The translations under genes and the position numbers were made by a program. Below, in pieces: positions 14,330 to 22,119 of a stretch of DNA of 64,000 nucleotides (positions are counted from its first letter, which is position 1; each line of letters starts with the position of its first letter). The stretch is from Geomobilibacter sp964432205 (lineage in GTDB: Bacteria; Desulfobacterota; Desulfuromonadia; Geobacterales; DSM-12255). The DNA lies in assembly GCA_964432205.1 (NCBI GenBank), contig CAYSMK010000003.1:1-64000 (forward strand), in the 5' to 3' direction. The notes beneath the pieces are model-generated. The model made no database searches. It worked only from the letters and a program-made list of their open reading frames with translations, and was not told the DNA's origin.

Positions 14330-16654
14330 ATGGGGATCAGGGCAAAGATTGAACGACTCGCGGCTCGGATGCACGACCATCCTCAGTACCCGACCCAGGG
14401 GGCGGTGCTGTTCGTCGATTTGGAACGGAGGGAATCATTTTCCCGCTACCTGTCAAGGGAGGTATTCCACACGGTTCTTACCAATCGCGGGGCAAACATG
14501 TATCTCCTCTACAACCTCCTGCTTGAGGGAAGATCGCCCCTGGACCAGGAGATCCCGCTCATCTTCGGCAGCGGCGCCCTGACGGGAACCGTTCCCACCG
14601 CCACCCGCGGCAATGTCAGCGGTATCTCCCCGGAAAGCTACGCCATCCTTGACAGCAGCTGCGGCGATGCATTCCCCACCTTTCTCAAATTGCATGGCTA
14701 CGACCATCTGGTGTTGTACGGCCGGGCCGCCACCTGGACCCTGCTCAGGATTACGGGCAAGGCGGTCGGCTTTCACGACGCCACCCCTTACCTGGGCTTG
14801 GATAACGGCGATACCACCCGCGCCGTGGAACGTGATTTTTCCTGTACGGAGCGCAAGGATATGGCCATGGTGCGCATTACCAGCGCCGGTGAGAATCAGG
14901 TCCTCTGCGCCGGCATCATGGGCGGCGTCAAGGCGATCTACGCCCGGGGCGGCGGCGGGGCAAAAATGGGCTCCCTCAAGCTGAAGGCGGTCGTGATCCA
15001 GGGGCGGGGCGAACAGCCTGTTCTTTCTTCGGCCTTCAAGGAGAACAACAGGGCCATTGCCCAGAAAATCCTTTCGACCAGCGTTATCAAAAATGCCCTG
15101 AAGACAGTCGGTACCCCCTTCCTCTACAAGCCGAGCCGTATTCTCGGTGCCATGGGGACCATGAATAACCAGCAGACCAGTTGGGATGACTCTCTCGATG
15201 CCGATAACTTCGACGTCTATCGCACCGGCATGGACGGCTGCCTGAAATGCCCGGTCCGCTGCCGCCCGCTCAACGACCTCACTCCCGAGGGGAAGGGGGG
15301 GTGGGGTGCCGACGCCCTCAAGGGGTTGACCGGCAACGCCAGCTATGATAAGGCCCAGGCCGGCATCGAACACGGTAAGGAGAAGAGTTACCCGGGGATC
15401 AACGGCGATGGCAGGTTCGACAGGTATGACAAGGGAGACGGTCCCGAGTATGTCACCCTGCAGAAGATGGGACCCATGGTCGGTCTCAGGGAGCCGGAGC
15501 AGATCCTGCGTCTGAACAACATCCTCAATGACCTCGGCCTGGACTCGGCCAGTACCGGCAGCGCCATTGCCTGGGCCATGGAACTCTTTCAGCGGGGGAT
15601 CATCACCGACAGGGAAACCGGCGGGTTCGACCTGAGCTGGGGCAACTACGAGGTTGTGGAAAAACTGCTCTTTATGACCGCCCATCGTGAGGGGTTTGGC
15701 GACGTCATTGCCGATTCCACCCGGGCGGTTGAACGGGGCAAATATCCCGCCAACGCCCTGGACTACCGGATGGCCGTCAAGGGGCTGTTCCAGTCCGATC
15801 CCCACGATGCACGCATTCTCAAGGGGTTTGCCCTTGGTCTTGCGGTGGCGACCCGCGGCATGGATCATCTCCGGAATCGACCCACCCTGGAAATCAACGC
15901 CAAGATCAACGAGAACAGAGAGATCAAGACCGCCCTGTACGGCGGCTATGTTGCACCGGAGCCAAACAGCTACGAAGGGAAGGAATATGCCGTCCGCCGT
16001 TGCGAAAACAGTTACGCCGTTGGTGACTCGGTCGGCATCTGCAGGTTTTCGACCAAACTGTTCAATTCTCCTTCCACGGTGGACAACGAGGACCTTGCCG
16101 GACAACTCACCGAACTGACCGGAGAGCCGTTTACTGCCGGGCAGCTCGATGAAATCGGCCGGAATATAATGGGGCTCGAGCGACTCATCAATGCACGGAT
16201 CGGCCTGACCGAAAAGGACGATACCCTGCCTGAGCGGTGGTTCCAGGAGGAGATCACGGTCGGTCCATTTGCCGGGGAGAAGATCGAGCGGGCCAAGTTT
16301 GAGGAACTGAAGTCGCGTTTTTATACGATAAGCGGCCTGAACGCCTCCGGCGTCCCGGTGCTCGACTGGCATCGTAAACTGGCAGAAGCGACCACCGGCT
16401 TTGCCGTCAGGGTCAAGTTACCCTATGGCATGCCAGGGGCACCGGAAGGGGCGGTCATCGTCGACCAGCCGGTGACCAACGTGGCTGAACTCAGAGTCGC
16501 GCTGCAGCAACGGCTACCCCATGCGGTAGACCAACTGGAAGACAGATCGTTGAATGTCGTGGTCAATGGCGATATGGTACTTGCCAACGAACAGGACGTT
16601 CCGGTCCGAAATGGTGATGATGTCACCATCCTGGCCATGCTGGGGGGAGGGTAG
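14330..16654 (+). CDS. Aldehyde:ferredoxin oxidoreductase family enzyme with C-terminal MoaD/ThiS-like domain
   Basis: This encodes 774 residues. ATG 14330 is chosen because GGAGG sits 5 bases before it. The AOR part has the pterin-binding ARGGGGAKMGSLKLKAVVI segment, the cubane motif CLKCPVRC (Cys304, Cys307, Cys311) and the late DSVGIC cysteine (Cys571). Such enzymes hold a tungsten bis-pyranopterin and one 4Fe-4S cluster and interconvert aldehydes and acids with ferredoxin. From about residue 690 a separate module looks like MoaD: VNGDMVLANEQDVPVRNGDDVTILAMLGGG (read as two parts), ending in Gly-Gly-Gly. MoaD normally carries sulfur for pterin synthesis on a C-terminal GG. The fusion is unusual. 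No partner ferredoxin subunit is adjacent. Confidence 0.88.
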   Translation: MGIRAKIERLAARMHDHPQYPTQGAVLFVDLERRESFSRYLSREVFHTVLTNRGANMYLLYNLLLEGRSPLDQEIPLIFGSGALTGTVPTATRGNVSGISPESYAILDSSCGDAFPTFLKLHGYDHLVLYGRAATWTLLRITGKAVGFHDATPYLGLDNGDTTRAVERDFSCTERKDMAMVRITSAGENQVLCAGIMGGVKAIYARGGGGAKMGSLKLKAVVIQGRGEQPVLSSAFKENNRAIAQKILSTSVIKNALKTVGTPFLYKPSRILGAMGTMNNQQTSWDDSLDADNFDVYRTGMDGCLKCPVRCRPLNDLTPEGKGGWGADALKGLTGNASYDKAQAGIEHGKEKSYPGINGDGRFDRYDKGDGPEYVTLQKMGPMVGLREPEQILRLNNILNDLGLDSASTGSAIAWAMELFQRGIITDRETGGFDLSWGNYEVVEKLLFMTAHREGFGDVIADSTRAVERGKYPANALDYRMAVKGLFQSDPHDARILKGFALGLAVATRGMDHLRNRPTLEINAKINENREIKTALYGGYVAPEPNSYEGKEYAVRRCENSYAVGDSVGICRFSTKLFNSPSTVDNEDLAGQLTELTGEPFTAGQLDEIGRNIMGLERLINARIGLTEKDDTLPERWFQEEITVGPFAGEKIERAKFEELKSRFYTISGLNASGVPVLDWHRKLAEATTGFAVRVKLPYGMPGAPEGAVIVDQPVTNVAELRVALQQRLPHAVDQLEDRSLNVVVNGDMVLANEQDVPVRNGDDVTILAMLGGG

Positions 16655-16710
16655 CCAGGCTGCAGCGACAGATCTCGGGGTAACAGGCAGGATTGTTTGC
16701 CACGGCCGCA

Positions 16711-16750
16711 AAAAAGTCCTTTCCGGGTGCCACCCTGAAAGGACTTTTTC
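16711..16750. terminator. Bidirectional terminator between AOR and response regulator genes
   Basis: AAAAAGTCCTTTC and GAAAGGACTTTTT pair around a 13-base centre, with A and T tracts on both sides, so it can end the two convergent genes. Confidence 0.85.
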
Positions 16751-16775
16751 ATTCATCTCTGTGCCGGCATGGTTG

Positions 16776-18221
16776 CTAAGCGCCGATATGATATTTCTCC
16801 AGCCGGTCGCGCAACGTATTGCGGCTGATGCCGAGGAGTTTGGCTGCCAGCACCTGATTGTTGTTGGCCTTGGACATGGACATTTGGATCAGTGCCTTTT
16901 CCAGTCCCATGTTGACGTTGTCATAGATGGACCCCTTGTTTTTCTGACAAAGGCCATCAAAGATCGGCTCCAGCATGCAGGTGAAGACCTGGTAGTAGTC
17001 GTCGCCGGCCGCATCCAGGTCGATCTCCTTGAAGCCTGCCCTGGCTTCCAGGAACGACTCGAAGTCGTCCGGGATCAGGAGATCGCCCTTGCACAGGACA
17101 ACGGCGGAATTGATGACATTCTTCAGTTCGCGGATGTTTCCCTCCCAGGCATGGGTCGAAAGATTCTCCATTGCCTTGGGTGCGATCCCTTTGATCTGCT
17201 TGCCGTATTTACGCGAGAACCGCCGGATGAAGAGTTCCGTGAGTAACGGAAGGTCCTCGCTTCGATCGCGCAGCGGGGGGAGAAAGAAGGTGACCACCCT
17301 GAGCCGGTAGAAGAGATCGAGGCGGAAGGTCTTTTCCTTCACCGCCTGGAGGAGTGAACGGTTGGTGGCGGCAATGATCCTGACATCCACCTTGATGGTT
17401 TCATTTCCGCCGACCCGCTCGAATTCCTGATTCTCCAGGACCCGCAAGAGCTTTCCCTGGCTGGCCGGACTCATCTCACCTATTTCGTCGAGAAAGATGG
17501 TGCCGCCGTTGCACTGTTCGAATTTTCCGATCCGCCGGGCGTGGGCGTCGGTGAAGGCCCCCTTTTCATGGCCGAAGAGCTCGCTTTCCAGGAGGTTCTC
17601 CGGCAAAGCGGCGCAGTTCACGGCGAGAAACGTCCTGTTTTTGCGTTTGGAGTTATCGTAGATGGCCCTGGCCAGCAGTTCCTTGCCGGTCCCGCTCTCC
17701 CCCTGGATAAGAACCGTGGCGTCGGAATCGGCGATCTTACCGACCATTTTCCAGATCTCGATCATCTCCGGCGAGGAGCCGATCATGATGTCTTCATCCA
17801 GGTGCTCATCGGTCAGGAGCTCGCGGTCCCTGGTGAAGCGCACCTTCCGGTTGAGCAGGTTGCATTCGAGCGCCTTCTGGACATTGTTTTTCAGTTTCTT
17901 CAGGTCCAGCGGCTTGGTCATGTAATCGTAGGCGCCGCGTTTCATCGCCTCGATGGCATTTTGGGTGGTCTTCTGGCCTGAGGTGATGATAATGGCCAGT
18001 GCCGAATCGACCTTTTTCGCTTCCTGGAGAAGGTCAAGCCCGGATTTCCGCGGCATGTTGATGTCGAAGATCGCGACATTGGGCCGGTCCGAAACAATCC
18101 GCTGAAGAGCCGTCGTGCTGTCCGTCTCGATCGAGACGTCCATCTCTTCGCCGGCAAAGGAATTCTGGAGCATTTTCAGAATGTCGAGGTCGTCGTCGAC
18201 GATCAGCAGTTTAGGTTTCAC
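16776..18221 (-). CDS. NtrC-family sigma-54 response regulator (REC-AAA+-Fis), orphan
   Basis: This encodes 481 residues. The receiver domain (1-120) has the acidic pocket DDDLD, phospho-acceptor Asp in IFDINMPRKSG, and Lys in MTKPLD. The AAA+ domain has GESGTGKELLARAI and Walker B GGTIFLDEIGEM. The sigma-54 loop reads GAFTDA rather than GAFTGA. The Fis helix-turn-helix is NNNQVLAAKLLGISRNTLRDRL. No histidine kinase gene is adjacent, so its partner is elsewhere. It is convergent with the AOR gene, whose upstream gap has a weak GG-N10-GC element; control of AOR is possible but unproven. Confidence 0.9.
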   Translation of the reverse strand: MKPKLLIVDDDLDILKMLQNSFAGEEMDVSIETDSTTALQRIVSDRPNVAIFDINMPRKSGLDLLQEAKKVDSALAIIITSGQKTTQNAIEAMKRGAYDYMTKPLDLKKLKNNVQKALECNLLNRKVRFTRDRELLTDEHLDEDIMIGSSPEMIEIWKMVGKIADSDATVLIQGESGTGKELLARAIYDNSKRKNRTFLAVNCAALPENLLESELFGHEKGAFTDAHARRIGKFEQCNGGTIFLDEIGEMSPASQGKLLRVLENQEFERVGGNETIKVDVRIIAATNRSLLQAVKEKTFRLDLFYRLRVVTFFLPPLRDRSEDLPLLTELFIRRFSRKYGKQIKGIAPKAMENLSTHAWEGNIRELKNVINSAVVLCKGDLLIPDDFESFLEARAGFKEIDLDAAGDDYYQVFTCMLEPIFDGLCQKNKGSIYDNVNMGLEKALIQMSMSKANNNQVLAAKLLGISRNTLRDRLEKYHIGA

Positions 18222-18290
18222 GAATGGGCTCCTAGTGACATTTTTCTCATGAATATCGACATCGGGAACAGTAACTTTAGGCTGTGACGG

Positions 18291-18319
18291 ATAAAAAAAT
18301 AACCGCCAGGGGCGGTTAA
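18291..18319 (-). terminator. Terminator of the 18330-19549 minus-strand genes
   Basis: On the minus strand AACCGCC and GGCGGTT form a stem with a 4-base loop, followed by TATTTTTTT. It lies directly after the stop of the 88-residue gene. Confidence 0.85.
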
Positions 18320-18329
18320 TGAGATAAGT

Positions 18330-18596
18330 TCATTGTTCCTCGTCTTCCTCGCCGTATTCGTCTACGCCGTAGGCCTCGTCGTAGCCCAGATCATCGGCTC
18401 CTTCCACCTCATCCAGTTCTTCGGCAAGGAACTGTTCGGGGCTCCTCTCCTCCTCGTCGGCTATCGCCTCGAAGCGGGCAATGAGATCCCCTTTGGTACA
18501 GTAACGACCATCCTTGTGACCGCAGATATCACGTTCGCAGAGATCGAAGAGCTGGATTTCACTGCAGAGCCTTTGTGGATTCTTGTTTTCCGCCAT
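18330..18596 (-). CDS. Conserved-looking acidic small protein, unknown function
   Basis: This encodes 88 residues, with GAGAGGG four bases before the ATG, so it is a credible gene. The N-terminal half holds four Cys (LCSEIQLFDLCERDICGHKD and YCTKGD), a spacing that could bind metal or form disulfides. The C-terminal 40 residues are very acidic (Glu/Asp-rich, ending YGEEDEEQ). It follows the fructose-bisphosphatase gene by 14 bases in the same direction and shares its terminator, so the two are co-transcribed. I recognise no named family. Confidence 0.7.
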   Translation of the reverse strand: MAENKNPQRLCSEIQLFDLCERDICGHKDGRYCTKGDLIARFEAIADEEERSPEQFLAEELDEVEGADDLGYDEAYGVDEYGEEDEEQ

Positions 18597-18610
18597 GATA
18601 CCCTCTCAGG

Positions 18611-19549
18611 TTAGCCTTTCAGGAATTCAACTGCCTTGGCAACGTCTTCACGGCAACCGATGTAGACCGGTTCGCGCTGATCGAGACTTTCCGGCTTGAT
18701 GTCCAGAATCGGCATGGTGCCGTTGCTTGCCGCCCCGCCGGCGCTTTCTACGAGGTACGCCATGGTGTTCAGTTCGAACAGGAGCCGGAGTTTTCCTTTC
18801 GGAGCGTCCTTCAGGGCGGGGTAGAAGAAGATTCCTTTCCCTTTCAGGAGAATCTGGTTGATGTCCGGCACAAAGCCGCCGGAGTAACGGAGCTTGCACC
18901 CCTTGGCTTCCAGATAGCTGACGAATTTTTCGTTTCCGGGCGTATATTTGTTGCGGAGACCTCCGGGCGAATAGATGTCGCCGCTCGGTTTCATGGTGAT
19001 GTTCTCCCGGCTGAGGGTGAATTCCATGAGTTGGTTCATGGTGAATTCGTGGACTCCGTTGCCGACCGAGTAGACGAGCGAGACCCGCGGTCCGTAGAGG
19101 ATGTACACTGCCGCCACCTGCTTGCGACCCTCCTGGAGGAGGTCGCAGCCGGAATAGATGGACACGATGGTGCCTACCGCCAGGTTCACATCCACCAGGG
19201 AGGAGCCGTCCAACGGGTCGTAGGCAACCGAATAGAGTCCTTCGGCGCTTCCCTGTGCCTGGTAGATCTCGTCCATTTCTTCGGATGCGATGTTGCAGAC
19301 AACACCCGAATGGATCAGCCGTTTTCGTATGATCCGGTCGGAGAGGACATCCAGCGCCAGCTGCTCCTCGCCGTACAGGTTGGAGGTACCCGCCACGCCG
19401 AGGTCGCCGGTGCGGACGGCGTTGATCACGTACTTGCTGGCTTCGGCGATTTCGCAGATGAGGTGTACCAGGTTGTCGCTGATATTTTGTTCACGCAGGT
19501 GCCGGCGAAGGTCGATCTGGAATTTTGTCTTGCCCGCTTCTTTGTACAT
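18611..19549 (-). CDS. fbp: Fructose-1,6-bisphosphatase, class I
   Basis: This 312-residue gluconeogenic enzyme hydrolyses fructose-1,6-bisphosphate to fructose-6-phosphate. Signatures are YDPLDGSSLVDVNLAVGTIVSIY (metal and phosphate site, here beginning at the Asp of DPLDGSS), YSGGFVPDINQIL and AYLVESAGGAAS. An upstream in-frame ATG at 19720 would add 57 residues with no family likeness. ATG 19549 has GGGAGG nine bases before it and starts MYKEAGKTKFQ, as expected. An organism living on acids and acyl-CoAs needs this step for sugar synthesis. Confidence 0.93.
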   Translation of the reverse strand: MYKEAGKTKFQIDLRRHLREQNISDNLVHLICEIAEASKYVINAVRTGDLGVAGTSNLYGEEQLALDVLSDRIIRKRLIHSGVVCNIASEEMDEIYQAQGSAEGLYSVAYDPLDGSSLVDVNLAVGTIVSIYSGCDLLQEGRKQVAAVYILYGPRVSLVYSVGNGVHEFTMNQLMEFTLSRENITMKPSGDIYSPGGLRNKYTPGNEKFVSYLEAKGCKLRYSGGFVPDINQILLKGKGIFFYPALKDAPKGKLRLLFELNTMAYLVESAGGAASNGTMPILDIKPESLDQREPVYIGCREDVAKAVEFLKG

Positions 19550-19718
19550 GAATTGAAGCCTCCCGGGATCGGTATGGACGACATTAAAGTCGCGTAAGAG
19601 TAGCGAAAATGCCCGGGCAAGGCAAGTAAAAAGTACCATCAAGCCCCACCATTCTTGACTTTGTTCCCATTCATGATAAGCATGTGAGCATATTTGTCCG
19701 GTGGAACGGAGTGGGCTC

Positions 19719-20138
19719 ATGGAATTGAATACCAGACGAACTTTTCTGCAGGGTTTCCTGGCACTGCTGACCGCCTTTGGCGCCGGTGGCGTGCTCTACC
19801 CGTTGATCCGCTACCTTGCTCCCCACTCAACGGCGAACAACAGCAACCTGGTGGAAATCCCCCTGGAACGGCTCGCTGAGGGGGATGCCAAATTTTTCGA
19901 CTACGACGGCAAAGCAGCTGTTCTGGTGAAGCTTGCGGGTGGCGCGGTCGTTGTTCGGTCGGCGGTCTGCACCCACCTGGGCTGTATCGTCCAATGGCAG
20001 AAGGAAAAGGGGCAGTTTCTCTGCCCGTGCCATGCGGGCCTTTTCGGAGTTGACGGCCGGGTGTTGAGCGGCCCGCCACCCAAGCCGCTCGAAGCCATAC
20101 CGTTTACTATCGCTAATGGTGTGGTACGGGTGGGGTGA
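19719..20138 (+). CDS. petA: Rieske iron-sulfur protein of a cytochrome bc complex
   Basis: This encodes 139 residues. The N-terminus NTRRTFLQGFLALLTAFGAG is a twin-arginine-like signal anchor, usual for Rieske proteins that are folded before export. The 2Fe-2S ligands are in CTHLGC and CPCHAG, followed by the GPPPKPL proline loop. It begins the unit Rieske-cytochrome b-cytochrome c and takes electrons from menaquinol at the outer face of the membrane. A possible promoter TTGACT-16-TAAGCA lies at 19655-19682. ATG 19719 is preferred over 19701 because the Tat motif then falls near the start. Confidence 0.92.
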   Translation: MELNTRRTFLQGFLALLTAFGAGGVLYPLIRYLAPHSTANNSNLVEIPLERLAEGDAKFFDYDGKAAVLVKLAGGAVVVRSAVCTHLGCIVQWQKEKGQFLCPCHAGLFGVDGRVLSGPPPKPLEAIPFTIANGVVRVG

Positions 20139-20162
20139 CGGAATCTGCTGGAGGAATGATTC

Positions 20163-21266
20163 ATGATGGTTCTGAAGCGTTTGTACAGATGGCTCGATGT
20201 CAGGATCGGGGTCGGTGAGGTCATTGAGCGCGAGTTGACCGGGTACCTGCTGCCACGCAATATCAACGGGTGGTATTCGCTGGGGAGCGTGCTGCTGACC
20301 ATTTTCATGCTACAGGTTGCGACCGGCATCCTGCTGCTGGTCTACTACGTGCCGTCGGCCGACAAGGCCTTTACCAGCGTCACGGCCATCATGAACGAGG
20401 TCCCCTTTGGCTGGCTGATCCGGATGGCACATGCGGTCGGCTCAAACCTGATGGTTGTCGTGGTGCTCCTGCATCTCCTCTCAGTGCTGTTCATGGGGAG
20501 TTACAAGCGGCCGCGGGAACTTAACTGGCTTTCCGGGTTCCTGCTCTTCAACCTGGTGCTGGGTATCTCGCTGACCGGGTATCTGCTTCCCTGGAGCCAG
20601 CTCTCGTTCTGGGCCACCACTGTCGCCACCAGCAGCATCGGGGCGATTCCGGTCATTGGCGATCCCCTGATGGAGTTCGTCAGGGGAGGGAAGCTGGTCG
20701 GTCCGCCGACCCTCGGCCGCTTTTTCGTGCTCCATGTGGCGGTCATCCCCCTTGGCATCGGCGCCCTGGTTGGTGCCCATCTGTTTTTTCTGAAGCGGAC
20801 CGGTATTTCAACGCCTCCATTCGGTCTCTCCGATACCACCAACTCGTGGCAGGGTGAGAAGTATCAGCACGAAGGCCATCCCGGCGGCATTCCCTTTTTC
20901 CCCAACTACGTGCTGGCTGACGCAACCGCCATTGCCATCTATCTCGCTTTTTTCCTGGCGATCGTCTTCTTCAATCCGTACCTATTTTTCCCGGCCGATG
21001 CCTTCGTGCCGGCCAACCCCTTCCTGACACCGGCCCATATCAAGCCGGAATGGTATTTCCTGCCCAATTATCAGACCCTGAAAATATTTCCCAGCGAATT
21101 TCTCGGGCTGGCCGTGCAGGGAGCGGCCATGACATTTCTGGCCCTTCTTCCCTTTATCGACCGAGGCCGGGAGAGGCACCCGCTGAAACGACCGCTCTTT
21201 CTCTGTGGAGCGTTAGGCGGCATTATCGCGTATCTGGGGCTGATGATCTGGGGGCATTACTCATGA
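20163..21266 (+). CDS. petB: Cytochrome b of a quinol:cytochrome c oxidoreductase
   Basis: This 367-residue membrane protein has about eight helices. The heme-binding His pairs lie in MAHAVGSNLMVVVVLLHLL (13 residues between) and LHVAVIPLGIGALVGAH (14 between). The 13/14 spacing is that of cytochrome b6, yet the subunit-IV half is fused on, with the quinol-site motif PEWYFLP. ATG 20163 follows GGAGG. The stop overlaps the next start (ATGA), implying translational coupling with the cytochrome c gene. Confidence 0.93.
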   Translation: MMVLKRLYRWLDVRIGVGEVIERELTGYLLPRNINGWYSLGSVLLTIFMLQVATGILLLVYYVPSADKAFTSVTAIMNEVPFGWLIRMAHAVGSNLMVVVVLLHLLSVLFMGSYKRPRELNWLSGFLLFNLVLGISLTGYLLPWSQLSFWATTVATSSIGAIPVIGDPLMEFVRGGKLVGPPTLGRFFVLHVAVIPLGIGALVGAHLFFLKRTGISTPPFGLSDTTNSWQGEKYQHEGHPGGIPFFPNYVLADATAIAIYLAFFLAIVFFNPYLFFPADAFVPANPFLTPAHIKPEWYFLPNYQTLKIFPSEFLGLAVQGAAMTFLALLPFIDRGRERHPLKRPLFLCGALGGIIAYLGLMIWGHYS

Positions 21267-22078
21267 TCTGCCGCACACTGTTGAAAGGCTCTACTGCCAT
21301 GGCTTTCGCCGGCATCGCCATGATGCTGTCTGTTCTGTCCACCGCCGCTGCCGAACCGGTGAACAAGTCTGTCTGTCTTTCCTGTCATGCCAGCCAGCAA
21401 GGGAAGGGGGGGCAACCTGTTGCTGCCTGGCAGAACAGCATCCATGCCCAGAATGGCATCTCCTGCCACCACTGTCACGGGGGTGACCCTCTCGACAGCG
21501 CCAATGCGATGAGTCCTGAGCGCGGATTTCTCGGGTTTCCCAAGGAAGCGGCAGTACCGGCTTTCTGTGGCCGATGCCATGTGGGCATTCGCGACGACTA
21601 CCTGAACAGCGCCCATGGCCGTGCCTTGGGCAGGGGGGGGCCGACCTGTGTTACCTGTCACGGCAGTCATGATGTGCGGAAAGTTACCCTTGAGCTGATC
21701 AATGAGCAGCGGTGCAGCACCTGTCACCCGTACGCCCGGGCCAGGGCCATCAAGGAGGCAATGGCAGCAAACGAAAGCCGGCTGGTTCAGATGGAACGCG
21801 ATCTTATCCGCCTGCGGGGAAGGGGGGTCGACACCGCCGAACAGGAAAAGAAATTGTTCGCGCTGAAAAACCGCTATCACCGCCTGTTTCATAATGTGGA
21901 CGTTGTCCGGGTTGTTGGCGAAGCGGTTGCCATCGGCAAAGAGCTGGATGCGCAGCGAGTCTTCCTGACTGACCGTCAAAACGAGCAGCACCAGCGCAAG
22001 ATGTGGGGTGCCTTTGTCGTCGGCTTACTTCTCCTTGTTGCGCTTGTCTGTCACTTCCTGAAGAAAACCTATGATTGA
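21263..22078 (+). CDS. Membrane-anchored pentaheme cytochrome c of the bc complex
   Basis: This encodes 271 residues. An N-terminal signal or anchor (TAMAFAGIAMMLSVLSTAAA) is followed by five CXXCH heme sites: CLSCH, CHHCH, CGRCH, CVTCH and CSTCH. A charged helical stretch (about 165-235) and one C-terminal membrane helix (MWGAFVVGLLLLVALVCHFL) follow. It replaces the monoheme c1 or f of standard complexes and should pass electrons from the Rieske centre to periplasmic cytochromes. Its start overlaps the cytochrome b stop by four bases. Confidence 0.9.
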   Translation: MICRTLLKGSTAMAFAGIAMMLSVLSTAAAEPVNKSVCLSCHASQQGKGGQPVAAWQNSIHAQNGISCHHCHGGDPLDSANAMSPERGFLGFPKEAAVPAFCGRCHVGIRDDYLNSAHGRALGRGGPTCVTCHGSHDVRKVTLELINEQRCSTCHPYARARAIKEAMAANESRLVQMERDLIRLRGRGVDTAEQEKKLFALKNRYHRLFHNVDVVRVVGEAVAIGKELDAQRVFLTDRQNEQHQRKMWGAFVVGLLLLVALVCHFLKKTYD

Positions 22079-22119
22079 GACGTTGATCATGCACCGTGTT
22101 GCGGAGTACGGGGGGAACC

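Noticed and set aside
14453..16372. 639-residue open frame on the minus strand
   Set aside because: It lies fully inside the AOR gene and its translation has no family motifs; it is an antisense shadow of a GC-rich gene.
14330..16654. AOR as the BamB subunit of class II benzoyl-CoA reductase
   Set aside because: It is longer, carries a MoaD-like tail, and no other bam genes surround it.
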